Source: Salvia splendens
Lineage: Eukaryota > Streptophyta > Magnoliopsida > Lamiales > Lamiaceae
Reading direction: 5' to 3'
Length of the DNA: 64,000 bases
Assembly (NCBI RefSeq): GCF_004379255.2
Contig: NC_056052.1
Location: forward strand, 13,982,589 to 14,046,588
This document shows, one piece after another, positions 53,985 to 63,947 of the stretch. A program made the translations under genes and the position numbers. Each line of letters opens with the position of its first letter. The first letter of the stretch is position 1. The notes beneath the pieces were generated by a model. It was not told where the DNA came from, made no database searches, and was given only the letters and a program-made list of their open reading frames with translations.

Positions 53985-55069
53985 CAATTTGAACACCAAA
54001 TTGACCTTGTTCCCGGGACAGTTCTACCAAACCGACCAGCCTATAGAGCCAATCCCGAAGAGACTAAGGAAATTCAAAGGCAAGTGCAAGAGTTGTTGGA
54101 CAAAGGAAAAATCCGTGAGAGCATGAGTCCATGTGCTGTTCCGGTAATTGTTGTTTCTAAGAAAGATGGATCATGGAGGATGTGCATCGACTGCCGAGCA
54201 ATCAACAAAATCATGGTAAAATATCGCTATCCTATTCCTAGGCTAGATGATATGCTTGATGAATTGCATGGATCTGTTGTGTTTAGTAAGTTCGATTTGA
54301 AAAGTGGTTATCATCAAATTCGAATTAGAGAAGGAGACGAATGGAAAACAGCCTTTAAAATAAAATTTTGTCTATATGAGTGGTTAGTAATGCCTTTTGG
54401 TTTAATTAATGCACCAAGTACTTTCATGAGATTGATGCACCATGTTTTGAGAAAATTCATTGAAAAATTTATGGTTGTTTATTTTGATGATATTCTTGTC
54501 TATAGCAAAAATGTGGATAAACATCTTAACCATGTGCGTACAGTTTTGGATACCTTACGAAAAGAATCATTGTATGCAAATCTCAAAAAGTGTTCTTTTT
54601 GCATGGATAAAGTTGTTTTTCTGGGTTTTGTTATAAGTGCTAATGGGATTGAAATGGAAAAGGAGAAGGTGAAAGCTATTTTAGAATGGCCAATTCCTCA
54701 AAATGTAGCACAAGTTAGAAGTTTTCATGGTCTTGCAAGTTTTTATAGGAGGTTTGTCAAGGATTTTAGTACAATTGCTGCACCTTTGAATGAAATTGTG
54801 AAAAAGGATGTTTGTTTTTATTGGGGAGAAAAACAAGAGCATGCTTTTAATCGCCTTAAAGAAAAACTTACAACTGCACCAATTCTTTCTTTGCCTAACT
54901 TTGATAACATGTTTGAGCTTGAATGTGATGCATCTGGAGTAGGCATAGGAGCTGTTTTGTTGCAGGATGGAAAGCCAATCGCTTACTTTAGTGAAAAGTT
55001 GAAAGGAGCTCAATTGAACTATCCAACATATGACAAGGAGTTATATGCTTTGGTTAGAGCTTTGGAAAC

Positions 55070-55084
55070 ATGGCAGCACTACTT
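55070..55084. repeat. TSD of LINE G (partner 62446-62460)
   Basis: ATGGCAGCACTACTT, 15 bp, identical on both sides, inside Gypsy RNase H. The right copy is followed by G. Confidence 0.93.
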
Positions 55085-55361
55085 TTTTTTTTAATCAAAC
55101 ACCTTTATGGTGGAGGGTTCGTGGGTCCCTCATCCCTATATATCAACAAAGTAAGGTAACAGAACATGGCCACACCCAAAAGTGATGTGCCAGATCAAAC
55201 TCAGGAGTAGTGTGCGGTCCGGTTCCACATACCCGGACCTGGACCTCATCCTACTCCCTTTCAAAACCAAAATACAATTGAACACATACAAAAGCCCATT
55301 ACTTCTACCTCTACGACATCCGGTACGAATCAGGATCGATGGCCACTTTCCGGTCCTCGTG

Positions 55362-58300
55362 CTACCCTCGCTCATCATCCCTCACCCGAAGATTGGGGAC
55401 TCCCATTTCGTCCATCCGGATGATGGCTCTAATTGTTGCTGGAACATTTTGTGAGGACATTTGTTGGAAATAATCTTGTTCCGCTTCCATTTTGGCAAGC
55501 AAATCGGCCGCCTTGTTGCCCTCCCTAGGGATGAAAGTGGCCCTGACGGTATGTCTACGCTTAAAGCCATGTAGCCGGGCCATTACGCGGCGAACTTGTG
55601 CCGGGCCCCAAGCCGAGCCATTGAGCAACTTAATGGCTTGTTCCGCATCTGCTTCAACCCAAATGGGTAGGTTGAACCCCTTTGCTACCTCCAACCCATG
55701 GTGAATGGCCATAAGCTCGGCCTCAAGAGCCGAGTGAGCGGCGAGTGGGGTTGCAAAAGCTACAAGCAGCTTCCCATTGTGGTCCCGAACCAGACCCCCT
55801 CCGCCGCCCATGTTTGTTGCCTCAGAGAACGCCCCATCCGTGTTAAGCTTGATCCATGTGCGTTCCGGGGGATGCCACTTAACCGGCATAACTAACGGTC
55901 TCGGCCCCCTTGTCTCGGGGTGGTTCGGAAGGCTCATTCCGATTTTTACTCCCTTCCAATGTTTCGGCTTGATGTGTCCGTTGGCCATGTTGTTGTAGAT
56001 GAACATGTGAACCTGCCAAACAACATTGTACGATTTGAACTGAATTTGCTCATGTCGACTCCTATTTCTCTCCGCCCAAAGGAACCACAAAATGAGGTAA
56101 GGAATGACTCGGCTAAGATGTCTTCTATCCTGTTGTTGGGTCCTAGCGGACCATACTTGTAACCTGTCCGGGATGGTGTCGTTCACCCTAAGGGGTGGGG
56201 CCGAGCCTTCGAACCAGCCGTTGAACTCCTTCCAAACACATGTTGCTCCCCACCGCCGAATGAAGAGATGTTGGAGGGACTCGGTATTAGGCCTCCGTGG
56301 GCAGCATTGGCATTTCGACGCAAGCTCAATTTTCCTCCACTGGAGCTTGGAATCAACCGGTATCCTGTTTGACAAAAGTCGCCAATTGAAGATCGCAATA
56401 GATTTTGTAAGTCCAGCCTTCCATATGTCATCGAGGCCTTGAATGCTTGGTCTTTGCGAGCGTATTGTCTCCCAAGTCGTCGCGAGCGAGAACTCCCCGA
56501 GCCGAGAAAGTTTCCATCGGGGGACATCCGGTTCTCCCGCAACTATTGGGGTATCAAGGATTTGTGTGATAATCTCTTGAGGCATTCCAGCCTGGTTGTG
56601 AAGTTGCCGTAGCTTAATCTCATCCCATGTTTCACCCCCAATGTATTCCGAAACCTTGGTCGAAGGTGTGCCTCTATCGTCAAGGCAGAGCTCGCGAAGG
56701 GGGTATTCCCCAAGCCAAATGTCATCCCAAAAGTAGGCATCACCCTGGCCGATCACCCATCTAATATTCGGGTTCGCTTGATTTCTCACTTTCATTAGCC
56801 GCTTCCATGTCGGGCTGTTTCTCCCCGAAGGAGAGGCCGCAAGGGGAGAGTTTTTGTGGCAATACTTGGCCTTCATGTACCTAGCCCAAAGGGAATTTTG
56901 CTCCCGGAACCTCCACCAAAGTTTGATACTGAAGGCCCGGAGGACTTCTTTGGTCTTACGGATGCCGAGACCCCCTTCAGAGGTGGGGAGGCAGATCTGA
57001 TCCCACCCAATCCAATGCGTCTTTTTTCTCTCTGTTGACGATCCCCAGAAGAAACGGGCCATCTGCTGATCCAATTGCTTAAGGGCCCCGGAGGTTGGTT
57101 CAATGGCCTGGAAGATGTGCAGCGGCACCGCTTCAAGGGTGCTTTGGAGTAGGGTAAGCCTACCTCCGAAGGAGAGATGTCGGTGGGCCCACCCCGAGAT
57201 TCGGGCAGCAATCTTTTCCCGAAGAAACATAAACATATCTGTACGTTTGACACCACGGTAAATAGGAACCCCAAGGTAAAGGAACGGGAAAGTACCTCGT
57301 GTGAAGCCTCCTTCATTTTGAATAGTGATGGCGCATCCTTCATGTTGTTCGGCAATGTAAAAGTTGCTTTTTGCCAAGTTGATCTGCTGCCCGGAGACCC
57401 TGGCATAATTCTCCAGGCAAGTCCGCAAACGCCTAAGAGGGCCCTCCGCTGCTTGTGTGATAATCACAATGTCGTCGGCGTAGGCAAGGTGGCTTATTTC
57501 CATGCAGTGGCGAGAGGCTCTGAAAATCATCTCTTTCTTTCTCAAAATGAGCCTGTCTAGTTCCCTTGAGAGGTAGTCAGCTGCAATCACAAAAAGGGTC
57601 GGAGAAATTGGATCTCCCTGTCTGAGGCCTCGGGTGGACTTAAAGAAACCGGAGGGGGCACCATTGACCAGCACCGAGAACCAGCAGGATCCCACACATC
57701 TCTCAATCAGGGAGACCCACGGGGCTGGGAAACCCATCCGGTGTAACACTTTTAGGAGGAATGTCCATTGGACCCGGTCATAGGCCTTGGCCATATCGAT
57801 TTTAACCGCGACATTAGGAGCCGGCCCACTTCTCGAGAGCTCGTGGAACATCTCCTGTGCCAAAAGGACATTATCGTTAAGGAGCCGTCCCTTCACAAAT
57901 CCACTCTGGTTTGGCGAGATAATCATAGGGAGGAGCCCAGTCATTCTCTTCGACATAATCTTTGTGATAATCTTGTTGACGACGTTGCACAAGCTAATAG
58001 GGCGGTAGTCGCTCCACGATTCCGGCACAGGCTTTTTTGGAATGAGAACAATGCTTGTGGCCGTGACGCTACGTGGGAGGTAGGCGCCCCCGAAAACTTG
58101 GCCGATAGCCGCCACCACGTCCGGCCCAACCGTCGCCCAGCAAGCCTGGTAGAACAAGGCCGTGAAACCATCCGGCCCTGGGGCACTGTCCCCGTAGATA
58201 TCAAAAACAGCATTTTTGACTTCCTCTGCGGATGGTGTCTCGGGTAGTGCAGCCACTTCAGCCAAGGGTGGGAGTTGATGAATCAAATCAAGGTCTGGCT

Positions 58301-59512
58301 CGGACATAATGATAGGCCCCGGGGCCAGTAGATCTTGGAAGAACTCCACTGCCGAACTTCTAATCTCCATTTCGTCCGAGATCTCCCGGCCACCCACATT
58401 GATCTTGTGGATGCGCGTGCGGATCCTCTTTTGTTTCACCCAACTTTGGTAGAATTTCGTGTTCTTGTCGCCCTCCCCTAGCCATCTTAGAGTAGCCTTT
58501 TGGCGCCAGAAGTCCTCCTCCATTTTGAGCAGTCGAATGTACTCGGCGATGCATCTATTGATCTCTGTCCTGTTCTCCGGGGTTGGCCTTTCCTCGAAAT
58601 TGCTTTGGGTCGTTGCGATTTTCACTTCCATATCCCTGAGGTTTAGATGGATGTTCCCAAAGGTCTCCTTGTTCCATACCTTTACAGTTCTCTTAAGCCG
58701 TGCAAGTTTGATTTGGAAATTGAGTAGGCCTCCGGATTCCGTCGGTTGCATCCAATCTCCCCGAACGAGATCCTTGAATCCCTCGTGTCTAACCCACATG
58801 TTTTGGAACCTGAACGGCCTACCCCCGCTGTTATGATCTGTCCCTTTGCATCTTACCAACACAGGCCCATGGTCCGAGGCAGGTTCGTCACCCGGGTAGT
58901 TACCAAAATTTGTGCCCAACGTTCATTCACAAGAATTCTATCCAATCTTTCGAAGAGACCATTCTTGGCCCATGTGAACTCCGACCCATCATAGCCCGGG
59001 TCTAGTATCCTGCAATCCTCAATAGCCTCCGCAAAGTCCACCATTTCAGCCTGGCGGTTTGTTTCACTCCCTACTCTGTCTCGTGGATGGAGAATGGTGT
59101 TGAAGTCCCCTCCGATCAACCATGGTGAGCCCTCCCAAAGTATGGAGCACTCCCTCAATTCATCCCATAAATGAATCCGTTCGGTTCTTGTACATTTTGC
59201 ATACACCGCCGAGACACACAAGTGACTAGCTAGGCGGGGGGATCCAAAGCGGCCGGATAGGGCCTGATCCGTGTCTCTCTCGACCAGGAAGCTGGCCCCT
59301 TCCTCAACAAACACCCAAATCTTCCCATTTCTATTCGATCCTTGGAAAACCAGCCCCAAAGCCTTTGAGAACTTCTCCGCGTTGGGGCTTGTGAGCGGCT
59401 CTATTATTGCAAGAAAATGAATATTATGAGTCTTAATTAGTCTTTTAAGAACATTTTGGGTAGGCGCGTTAGCAACTCCCCTAACGTTCCAAAACAAAAA
59501 GTTGACAGACAT
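55362..59512 (-). pseudogene. ORF2 of LINE G, one 10-bp deletion
   Basis: ATG 59512, 2 nt after the ORF1 stop (TAATCATG). The endonuclease reads well (FWNVRG, IEPLT, GGDFNT, TWAKNGLFE) to about 58880, where 10 bp present in LINE C are missing just before the SDHGP catalytic motif, shifting the frame. From about 58880 to 55362 the other frame is open without a break: RT (PGPDGF, SGFVKGR, DMAKAYDRV, RQGDPISP, YADD near 57480), zf-RVT (CQCCPRRPN) and RNase H (NTDGA, AELMA, EADAEQ, NKAADL). The last third of the endonuclease and all of RT lie in that frame. Confidence 0.92.
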
Positions 59513-59514
59513 GA

Positions 59515-62211
59515 TTAATGGGGAAGGGTCTTACCCGGTGACCGTGCGAGGTCCCCCTGATATTCCACCATTTGAAGCCGTTCCTCTCCAATGTATCCCT
59601 CCTCATGCATGATCATGGGATCTTCCCCACCGGCATAAAGGATGGTTCGGGGGCTCCCCTCTTTATCTCCATCCCCCTCCACATCATCATCATCTTCTAG
59701 GAAATCTTCCTTCTCCATGAGGGAAAAGTATTGGTTGGAGCTTAGAACATTTCGGGCTGCTTGGGACCCTCGGCCCTGTGCCGCTCCCCGTGTTCCCCCT
59801 CTCCAACTAGAAAACGCTCCTCGTCGGGAGGGCGTGTACCCATTCGTAGCCCCATGGGATTCACCTCCATGATGGGTAGAACTAGCCACCACTCCGACGG
59901 TTTTGTCGAAGGTATCTCGGCCATAGGAGCTCTCGCCCCTTTCATGGACACTTGCCACCGGAGCCGCGTCAGAATTACCATGCATTTCGCCCATGATGTC
60001 CGGGCCTGACCACTCCCTCGGCTCGGGACCAATGGCCGAGGATCCGGCTTTTGGCAGCCCCTTCGGCCCTTTGTTTTTCTTTTGATGTTTCCATTCTTTA
60101 GAGCTAGCCATTTCCTTTGGTTGTTTCGTTTTGTCCCTTCCCCCTTGACTCTCATGGTGTGGCTGTCTCGGCGTTACATTATTGTAGTTCCTCTTCGGGG
60201 GGCGTTCAACGTTACCCGCCGCATAACACACCTCACGTTTATGTCCAACATGCCTACATTCCATGCAATATGCCGGGATCTTGTCCCATTTCACTTTTAG
60301 CACCGTCTCACGGCCACAAATATCTAGAATGAACTCCTCGGGAGGTGGCGTCGTAATGTCAATTTCAATGAAAATGCGAGCAAACGAGAGTCTCGACTTG
60401 TTGGCCGTAGCGCGATCCACTTGTATCGGGTTTCCAAGCAATTTACCGATTGCAAAGAGGGCGGCGTGATCAAAGAGGTGGATTGGGAGGCCAATGATGT
60501 TACACCAAACTGCCGCGATCGGGGATTCACAATACGCATCAAAATCCGGGGACCACTTGAAAACCCTCATGGGGTGCCGATCAATAAACCACACCGGTGT
60601 CCCTTTCGGTCCACTTAGCAAACGGGCATAATCCGCCATATCCTCGAATTGAACAAATATATGCTTAGCATTAATATACTTCCATGTAAATCCTCTATTA
60701 AATTTGATATTATCTAGGGCCTTTTGTATTTGGTATGAAGTGGGTATAGAGTGGGAGAACTTACCCACAATGGCGTGCCCAATACTCGAGGCCAGCTTTT
60801 GAACTTCCGCTCCGGAGAAGTAGATTGCCGGAATGCCATTGGAAGTGGTCGCAAAGCCTATATTTGGAATGTTATCCGGCTCGAACACTTTCGGCCCTTC
60901 GGTGTTCCGCGACATCCGAACCATATCCGCCATGCTCTTGGGAGCGCTTGTGTTCCGCGCGCCTTCTTCATTTCCTTCGGGTCGGGAGTTACTCAATGAG
61001 GCCTTGTGTCGTGCCGCCCACGCGTTGCCTAGTGGCTCTGATCCAGCCAAGGCTTGTGGTCCACGGTGCACGCACACGTCGGCCATCGTCGTGTCATCAT
61101 TGGCCGACCTCCCGTCCGCATCCGAGGTCTTGTTCTCGGTTGGCTCAGCAGCCTTGTCGGGGGCCGAGGGCCCAGTCGTGGCTCGTAGTGGTGTGGCGTC
61201 CGGTTGTGGGGATTGGCTCGGGCGTAGCCGACCTCTCTCGAAGGCATCTCGGATTTTGCAAAACCGGCCTCGTTCAAGGGGGGGGAAATCCTCAAGTGAT
61301 GGGCCATTTGCAACCAGGGGTGGTTCGGGGTTTGGTTCAGAGGACCATGGGAGGGCGAGGTCCGGTCCGGCCCTTTCAACAAGGTCCGCCGGCCACTTGT
61401 CTCCGAGGAGGGGCTGCACCATCATGGCGTCTAGCATCTCCGGCATGTCAAGGTTTGCTAGTTGCATGATGGAATCTTTCTTTGGCTGCACATGGGCTTC
61501 AACGACTAGTAGTTCACGTGATGGCTCGGTTCGGCAAGCCACCAAACAACTTTCGGAAAGTAGGTTTGTTGTTGGCTCCATTTCGGGTAATTTGACTTTC
61601 ACATCCACCAAGGACAATTGTACCTCCTTTGGACTATCTCTCATGCATCTTGGACCTAGTGGTTGGTTGGCCCTATCTTTACCAATGCACACCCCGTCGC
61701 CGGCCGTTTGCTGGTCGGAATCCGGCGCCGCCGCGGCCGCCGTGGCTGTTCCGTCATCGGTGGAATACCCATCCTCCAAGAGGCCTTCTTCATTAGTGTT
61801 GGAATTCATGGTGCCCTTAGGGGAGGAGTTCCCCACTTCATCCATGTGTTGGCTCGCCGGAAAGATGGGACCCTTGCATTTTGGAGACCCGATGGTGGGG
61901 CTATCTTCTTCACCGAAATCAATCTTCTTCCGGAGTTGCTTGTCTTCCGGCATAGGTGAGAGTACAAACCTTTTCCGACCATCGCCTTTGGTGGAAGGGG
62001 CCGGGGTACTTTTCCTCTCTTTCACGTTTGTTTTCAAGGATTTCCTCGCCATTTTCTTGGAGGGAAGGCTTGTGGAGGAAGCCTCTTCCGACGTGAACGT
62101 CATTTGTTGGACCAAGGGAGGGTCCTCGGCCGCCCGGAGGACCATTTGCTGATCCGAGATGGTGCGGGGTTCCTCGGACCCCGGTGGAGGATCCGGCGGG
62201 TGTTCCGGCAT
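59515..62211 (-). CDS. ORF1 of LINE G, RNA-binding DUF4283/CCHC protein
   Basis: Intact, 898 codons from ATG 62211 (MPEHPPDPPPG). Basic motif RKSTPAPSTKG near residue 75 and RKRF after it. Acidic and Pro-rich middle without the Lys/Glu repeats of LINE C. DUF4283-like core near 480-630 (VGKFSHSIPTS, RHPMRVFKWSPDFD, ESPIAAVWCN, IGKLLGNP). Knuckle CMECRHVGHKREVC near 665. Arg/Gly-rich segment near 800-820 (SSWRGGTRGAAQGRG). The C-terminus is acidic. Its intact state while ORF2 carries one deletion suggests recent inactivation. Role as in other L1 ORF1 proteins: RNA binding and RNP formation. Confidence 0.93.
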   Translation of the reverse strand: MPEHPPDPPPGSEEPRTISDQQMVLRAAEDPPLVQQMTFTSEEASSTSLPSKKMARKSLKTNVKERKSTPAPSTKGDGRKRFVLSPMPEDKQLRKKIDFGEEDSPTIGSPKCKGPIFPASQHMDEVGNSSPKGTMNSNTNEEGLLEDGYSTDDGTATAAAAAPDSDQQTAGDGVCIGKDRANQPLGPRCMRDSPKEVQLSLVDVKVKLPEMEPTTNLLSESCLVACRTEPSRELLVVEAHVQPKKDSIMQLANLDMPEMLDAMMVQPLLGDKWPADLVERAGPDLALPWSSEPNPEPPLVANGPSLEDFPPLERGRFCKIRDAFERGRLRPSQSPQPDATPLRATTGPSAPDKAAEPTENKTSDADGRSANDDTTMADVCVHRGPQALAGSEPLGNAWAARHKASLSNSRPEGNEEGARNTSAPKSMADMVRMSRNTEGPKVFEPDNIPNIGFATTSNGIPAIYFSGAEVQKLASSIGHAIVGKFSHSIPTSYQIQKALDNIKFNRGFTWKYINAKHIFVQFEDMADYARLLSGPKGTPVWFIDRHPMRVFKWSPDFDAYCESPIAAVWCNIIGLPIHLFDHAALFAIGKLLGNPIQVDRATANKSRLSFARIFIEIDITTPPPEEFILDICGRETVLKVKWDKIPAYCMECRHVGHKREVCYAAGNVERPPKRNYNNVTPRQPHHESQGGRDKTKQPKEMASSKEWKHQKKNKGPKGLPKAGSSAIGPEPREWSGPDIMGEMHGNSDAAPVASVHERGESSYGRDTFDKTVGVVASSTHHGGESHGATNGYTPSRRGAFSSWRGGTRGAAQGRGSQAARNVLSSNQYFSLMEKEDFLEDDDDVEGDGDKEGSPRTILYAGGEDPMIMHEEGYIGEERLQMVEYQGDLARSPGKTLPH

Positions 62212-62817
62212 GGCTGAAGGAGAGTCAAGACACCAGCCGCACCGGGGAGTTGAGCGGGGGTTGGTGAGGTGTGGCTCGAGACTGGTGGAGCGAGCCGGGG
62301 TTGTGGTTGTGGCCTTGGACGAACAAGGGTGGTGGTCGGAGATGGAAGGAAGGTCGGCGTGGGGGGGGGTGGTCGAAAGGTGGATTATCGTTCAAAAGGG
62401 GGAATTGCTAGAGAGAAGGGAGAGCATCTCTCTCTAGAATCGGATATGGCAGCACTACTTGTGGCCTAGAGAGTTTGTAATTCATACGGATCATGAATCT
62501 CTCAAGTACTTGAAAGGTCAAGGTAAGCTTAGCAAGAGACATGTTAAGTGGGTGGAATTCATTGAATCATTTCCCTATGTAATCAAATACAAAAAGGGAA
62601 AAGAAAACATTGTGGCTGATGCATTGTCTCGGAGGTACCTTTTGATCACTACTTTGAGTTCTAAGTTGCTTGGTTTTGAGTTGATTAAGGAAATGTATGA
62701 TAATGACCCGGACTTTTCTTCTATCTATTTAGCTTGTGAGCATGCTGCATTTGACAAGTTCTATAGGCATGATGGCTATTTGTTTAGAGAAAATAAACTG
62801 TGCATTCCTAAAGTTCT

Positions 62818-62997
62818 ATGCGTGAATTGCTTGTGCGTGAAGCTCATGGTGGTGGTTTAATGGGGCATTTTGGAGTCCATAAGACAATGGATGTTTTGCA
62901 TGAATATATCTTTTGGCCTAAAATGCGTGAGGATGTTGAAAGAATTTGTAAAAGATGCATAACTTGCATGCAAGCCAAGTCTAAATCACACCCACAT

Positions 62998-63035
<38 letters not shown>

Positions 63036-63947
63036 TTCCAAGAAAGTCTAAAAATAAAAAAAAAAAAAAAAAAAAAAAAAACACCCACATGGTTTTTACA
63101 AACCGTTACCTATTCCTAGTGCACCTTGGGAGGATATTTCAATGGACTTTGTCGTTGGTTTGCCAAGAATGGCACATTTTATTCCATGTCACAAAACTGA
63201 TGATGCATCTCATATTGCTGATTTGTTCTTTCAAGAAATTGTCCGTTTGCATGGTGTTCCTAGATCAATTGTGAGTGATCGAGATGCTAAATTTGTGAGT
63301 CATTTTTGGCGTGTGTTGTGGAATAAGTTGGGAACTAATCTCTTGTTTTCTACTACTTGTCATCCACAAACAGATGGACAAACTGAAGTAGTTAATAGGA
63401 CTTTGTCTCAATTACTACGAACTTTAGTTAAAAAGAACTTGAAAAGTTGGGAGGAATGCTTACCTTTTGCTGAATTTGCTTATAATCGAAGTGTTCATTC
63501 TGCTACTAACTTTTCTCCATTTGAAGTTGTGTATGGTTTTAATCCATTGAGTCCACTAGATTTGATTCCAATACCTATTGAAGAACATGCAAGTCTTGAT
63601 GGAAAATCTAAGGCTGAAATGGTGAAAAGATTGCATGAAAGGGTAAGACTCAACATTGAAAAGAGGACAGAACAATATGCAAAGCAAGCCAACAAGGGTC
63701 GGAAACAAGTAATCTATGAGCCGGGAGATTGGGTTTGGTTGCATATGAGAAAGGAGAGATTTCCTTCGAAAAGAAAGTCCAAGTTGCAGCCAAGAGGAGA
63801 TGGACCATTCCAAGTGATTATAAAAGTCAATGATAATGCTTACAAACTAGACTTACCTGGTGAGTTTAATGTAAGTGCTACTTTCAATGTTTCTGATTTA
63901 TCTCCTTATGTTGGTGAATTAGATTCAAGGACGAATCCTCTTGACAT
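62818..63947 (+). pseudogene. Integrase of the plus-strand Gypsy pol
   Basis: N-terminal zinc-binding part from 62818 ([37 protein letters not shown] type) to 62999, interrupted by a poly(T)/poly(A) insertion (63005-63080). The core from about 63110 has [13 protein letters not shown] (first Asp), then lacks about 17 codons present in Gypsy Q before [15 protein letters not shown] (second Asp) near 63275 and the region of the catalytic Glu ([11 protein letters not shown] near 63370) are kept. C-terminal domain to 63930 ([33 protein letters not shown]). LINE I cuts it at 63948 before the LTR. All three catalytic residues remain, but the insertion and the deletion disable it. Confidence 0.85.
63005..63080. 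mobile_element. 76-bp poly(T)-core-poly(A) insertion with TSD
   Basis: The target ACACCCACATGGTTTTT occurs at 62988-63004 and 63081-63097. Between them are about 26 T, a 25-nt core (63031-63055) and about 25 A. Gypsy Q has continuous sequence on the far side of this site. The layout resembles a LINE-made insertion that copied only tail sequence, with the left part inverted. The core resembles the flank just upstream (CCAAGTCTAAA at 62975-62985). Confidence 0.75.

Larger units (their letters stand above)
55085..62445 (-). mobile_element. LINE G: full-length L1-type LINE of a second subfamily
   Basis: 7.4 kb, minus. T run 55083-55092 (short tail), 3' UTR with both stems, ORF2 59512-55362, ORF1 62211-59515, and 5' UTR with stem-loop ending at 62445. 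The TSD is 15 bp. ORF1 (898 codons) is shorter than in C and D, and the 5' end begins ATCCGATTCTAGAG, the same as LINE I at 63948. One 10-bp deletion in ORF2 is the only disabling lesion found. Confidence 0.94.
53985..62816 (+). pseudogene. Gypsy reverse transcriptase-RNase H, plus strand, split by LINE G
   Basis: RT from 53985 ([59 protein letters not shown] near 54480) and RNase H start (FELECDASG near 54910, YDKELYALV near 55030). After LINE G it resumes at 62461 ([17 protein letters not shown], then VADALSRRY). Compared with Gypsy Q it has single changes, such as KFDL for KIDL and FCLYEW for FGLYEW, the second replacing a residue next to a conserved RT motif. A base is missing near 62812, shifting the frame before the integrase. 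May be the continuation of Gypsy P. Confidence 0.86.
30061..63947 (+). mobile_element. Gypsy P: Ty3/Gypsy retrotransposon, heavily interrupted
   Basis: Secure part: 5' LTR 30061-30826, primer site 30829, gag 31167-32249, protease 32250-32414 and 40153-40682, with LINE D between. Probable continuation: RT from 53985, RNase H across the LINE G insertion (55085-62445), and integrase to 63947, where LINE I starts. The order fits one element (gag-PR-RT-RH-IN), but the PR-RT linker is missing and the pol part begins at a LINE/Gypsy junction, so 53985-63947 might be a different copy. The 5 bp before the LTR are GCTTA; the matching 3' side is outside the window. Confidence 0.8.

Noticed and set aside
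60833..62152. A 439-codon plus-strand ORF opposite LINE G ORF1
   Set aside because: Antisense shadow of the GC-rich ORF1 on the minus strand; no recognisable domain and a composition that mirrors the true frame.
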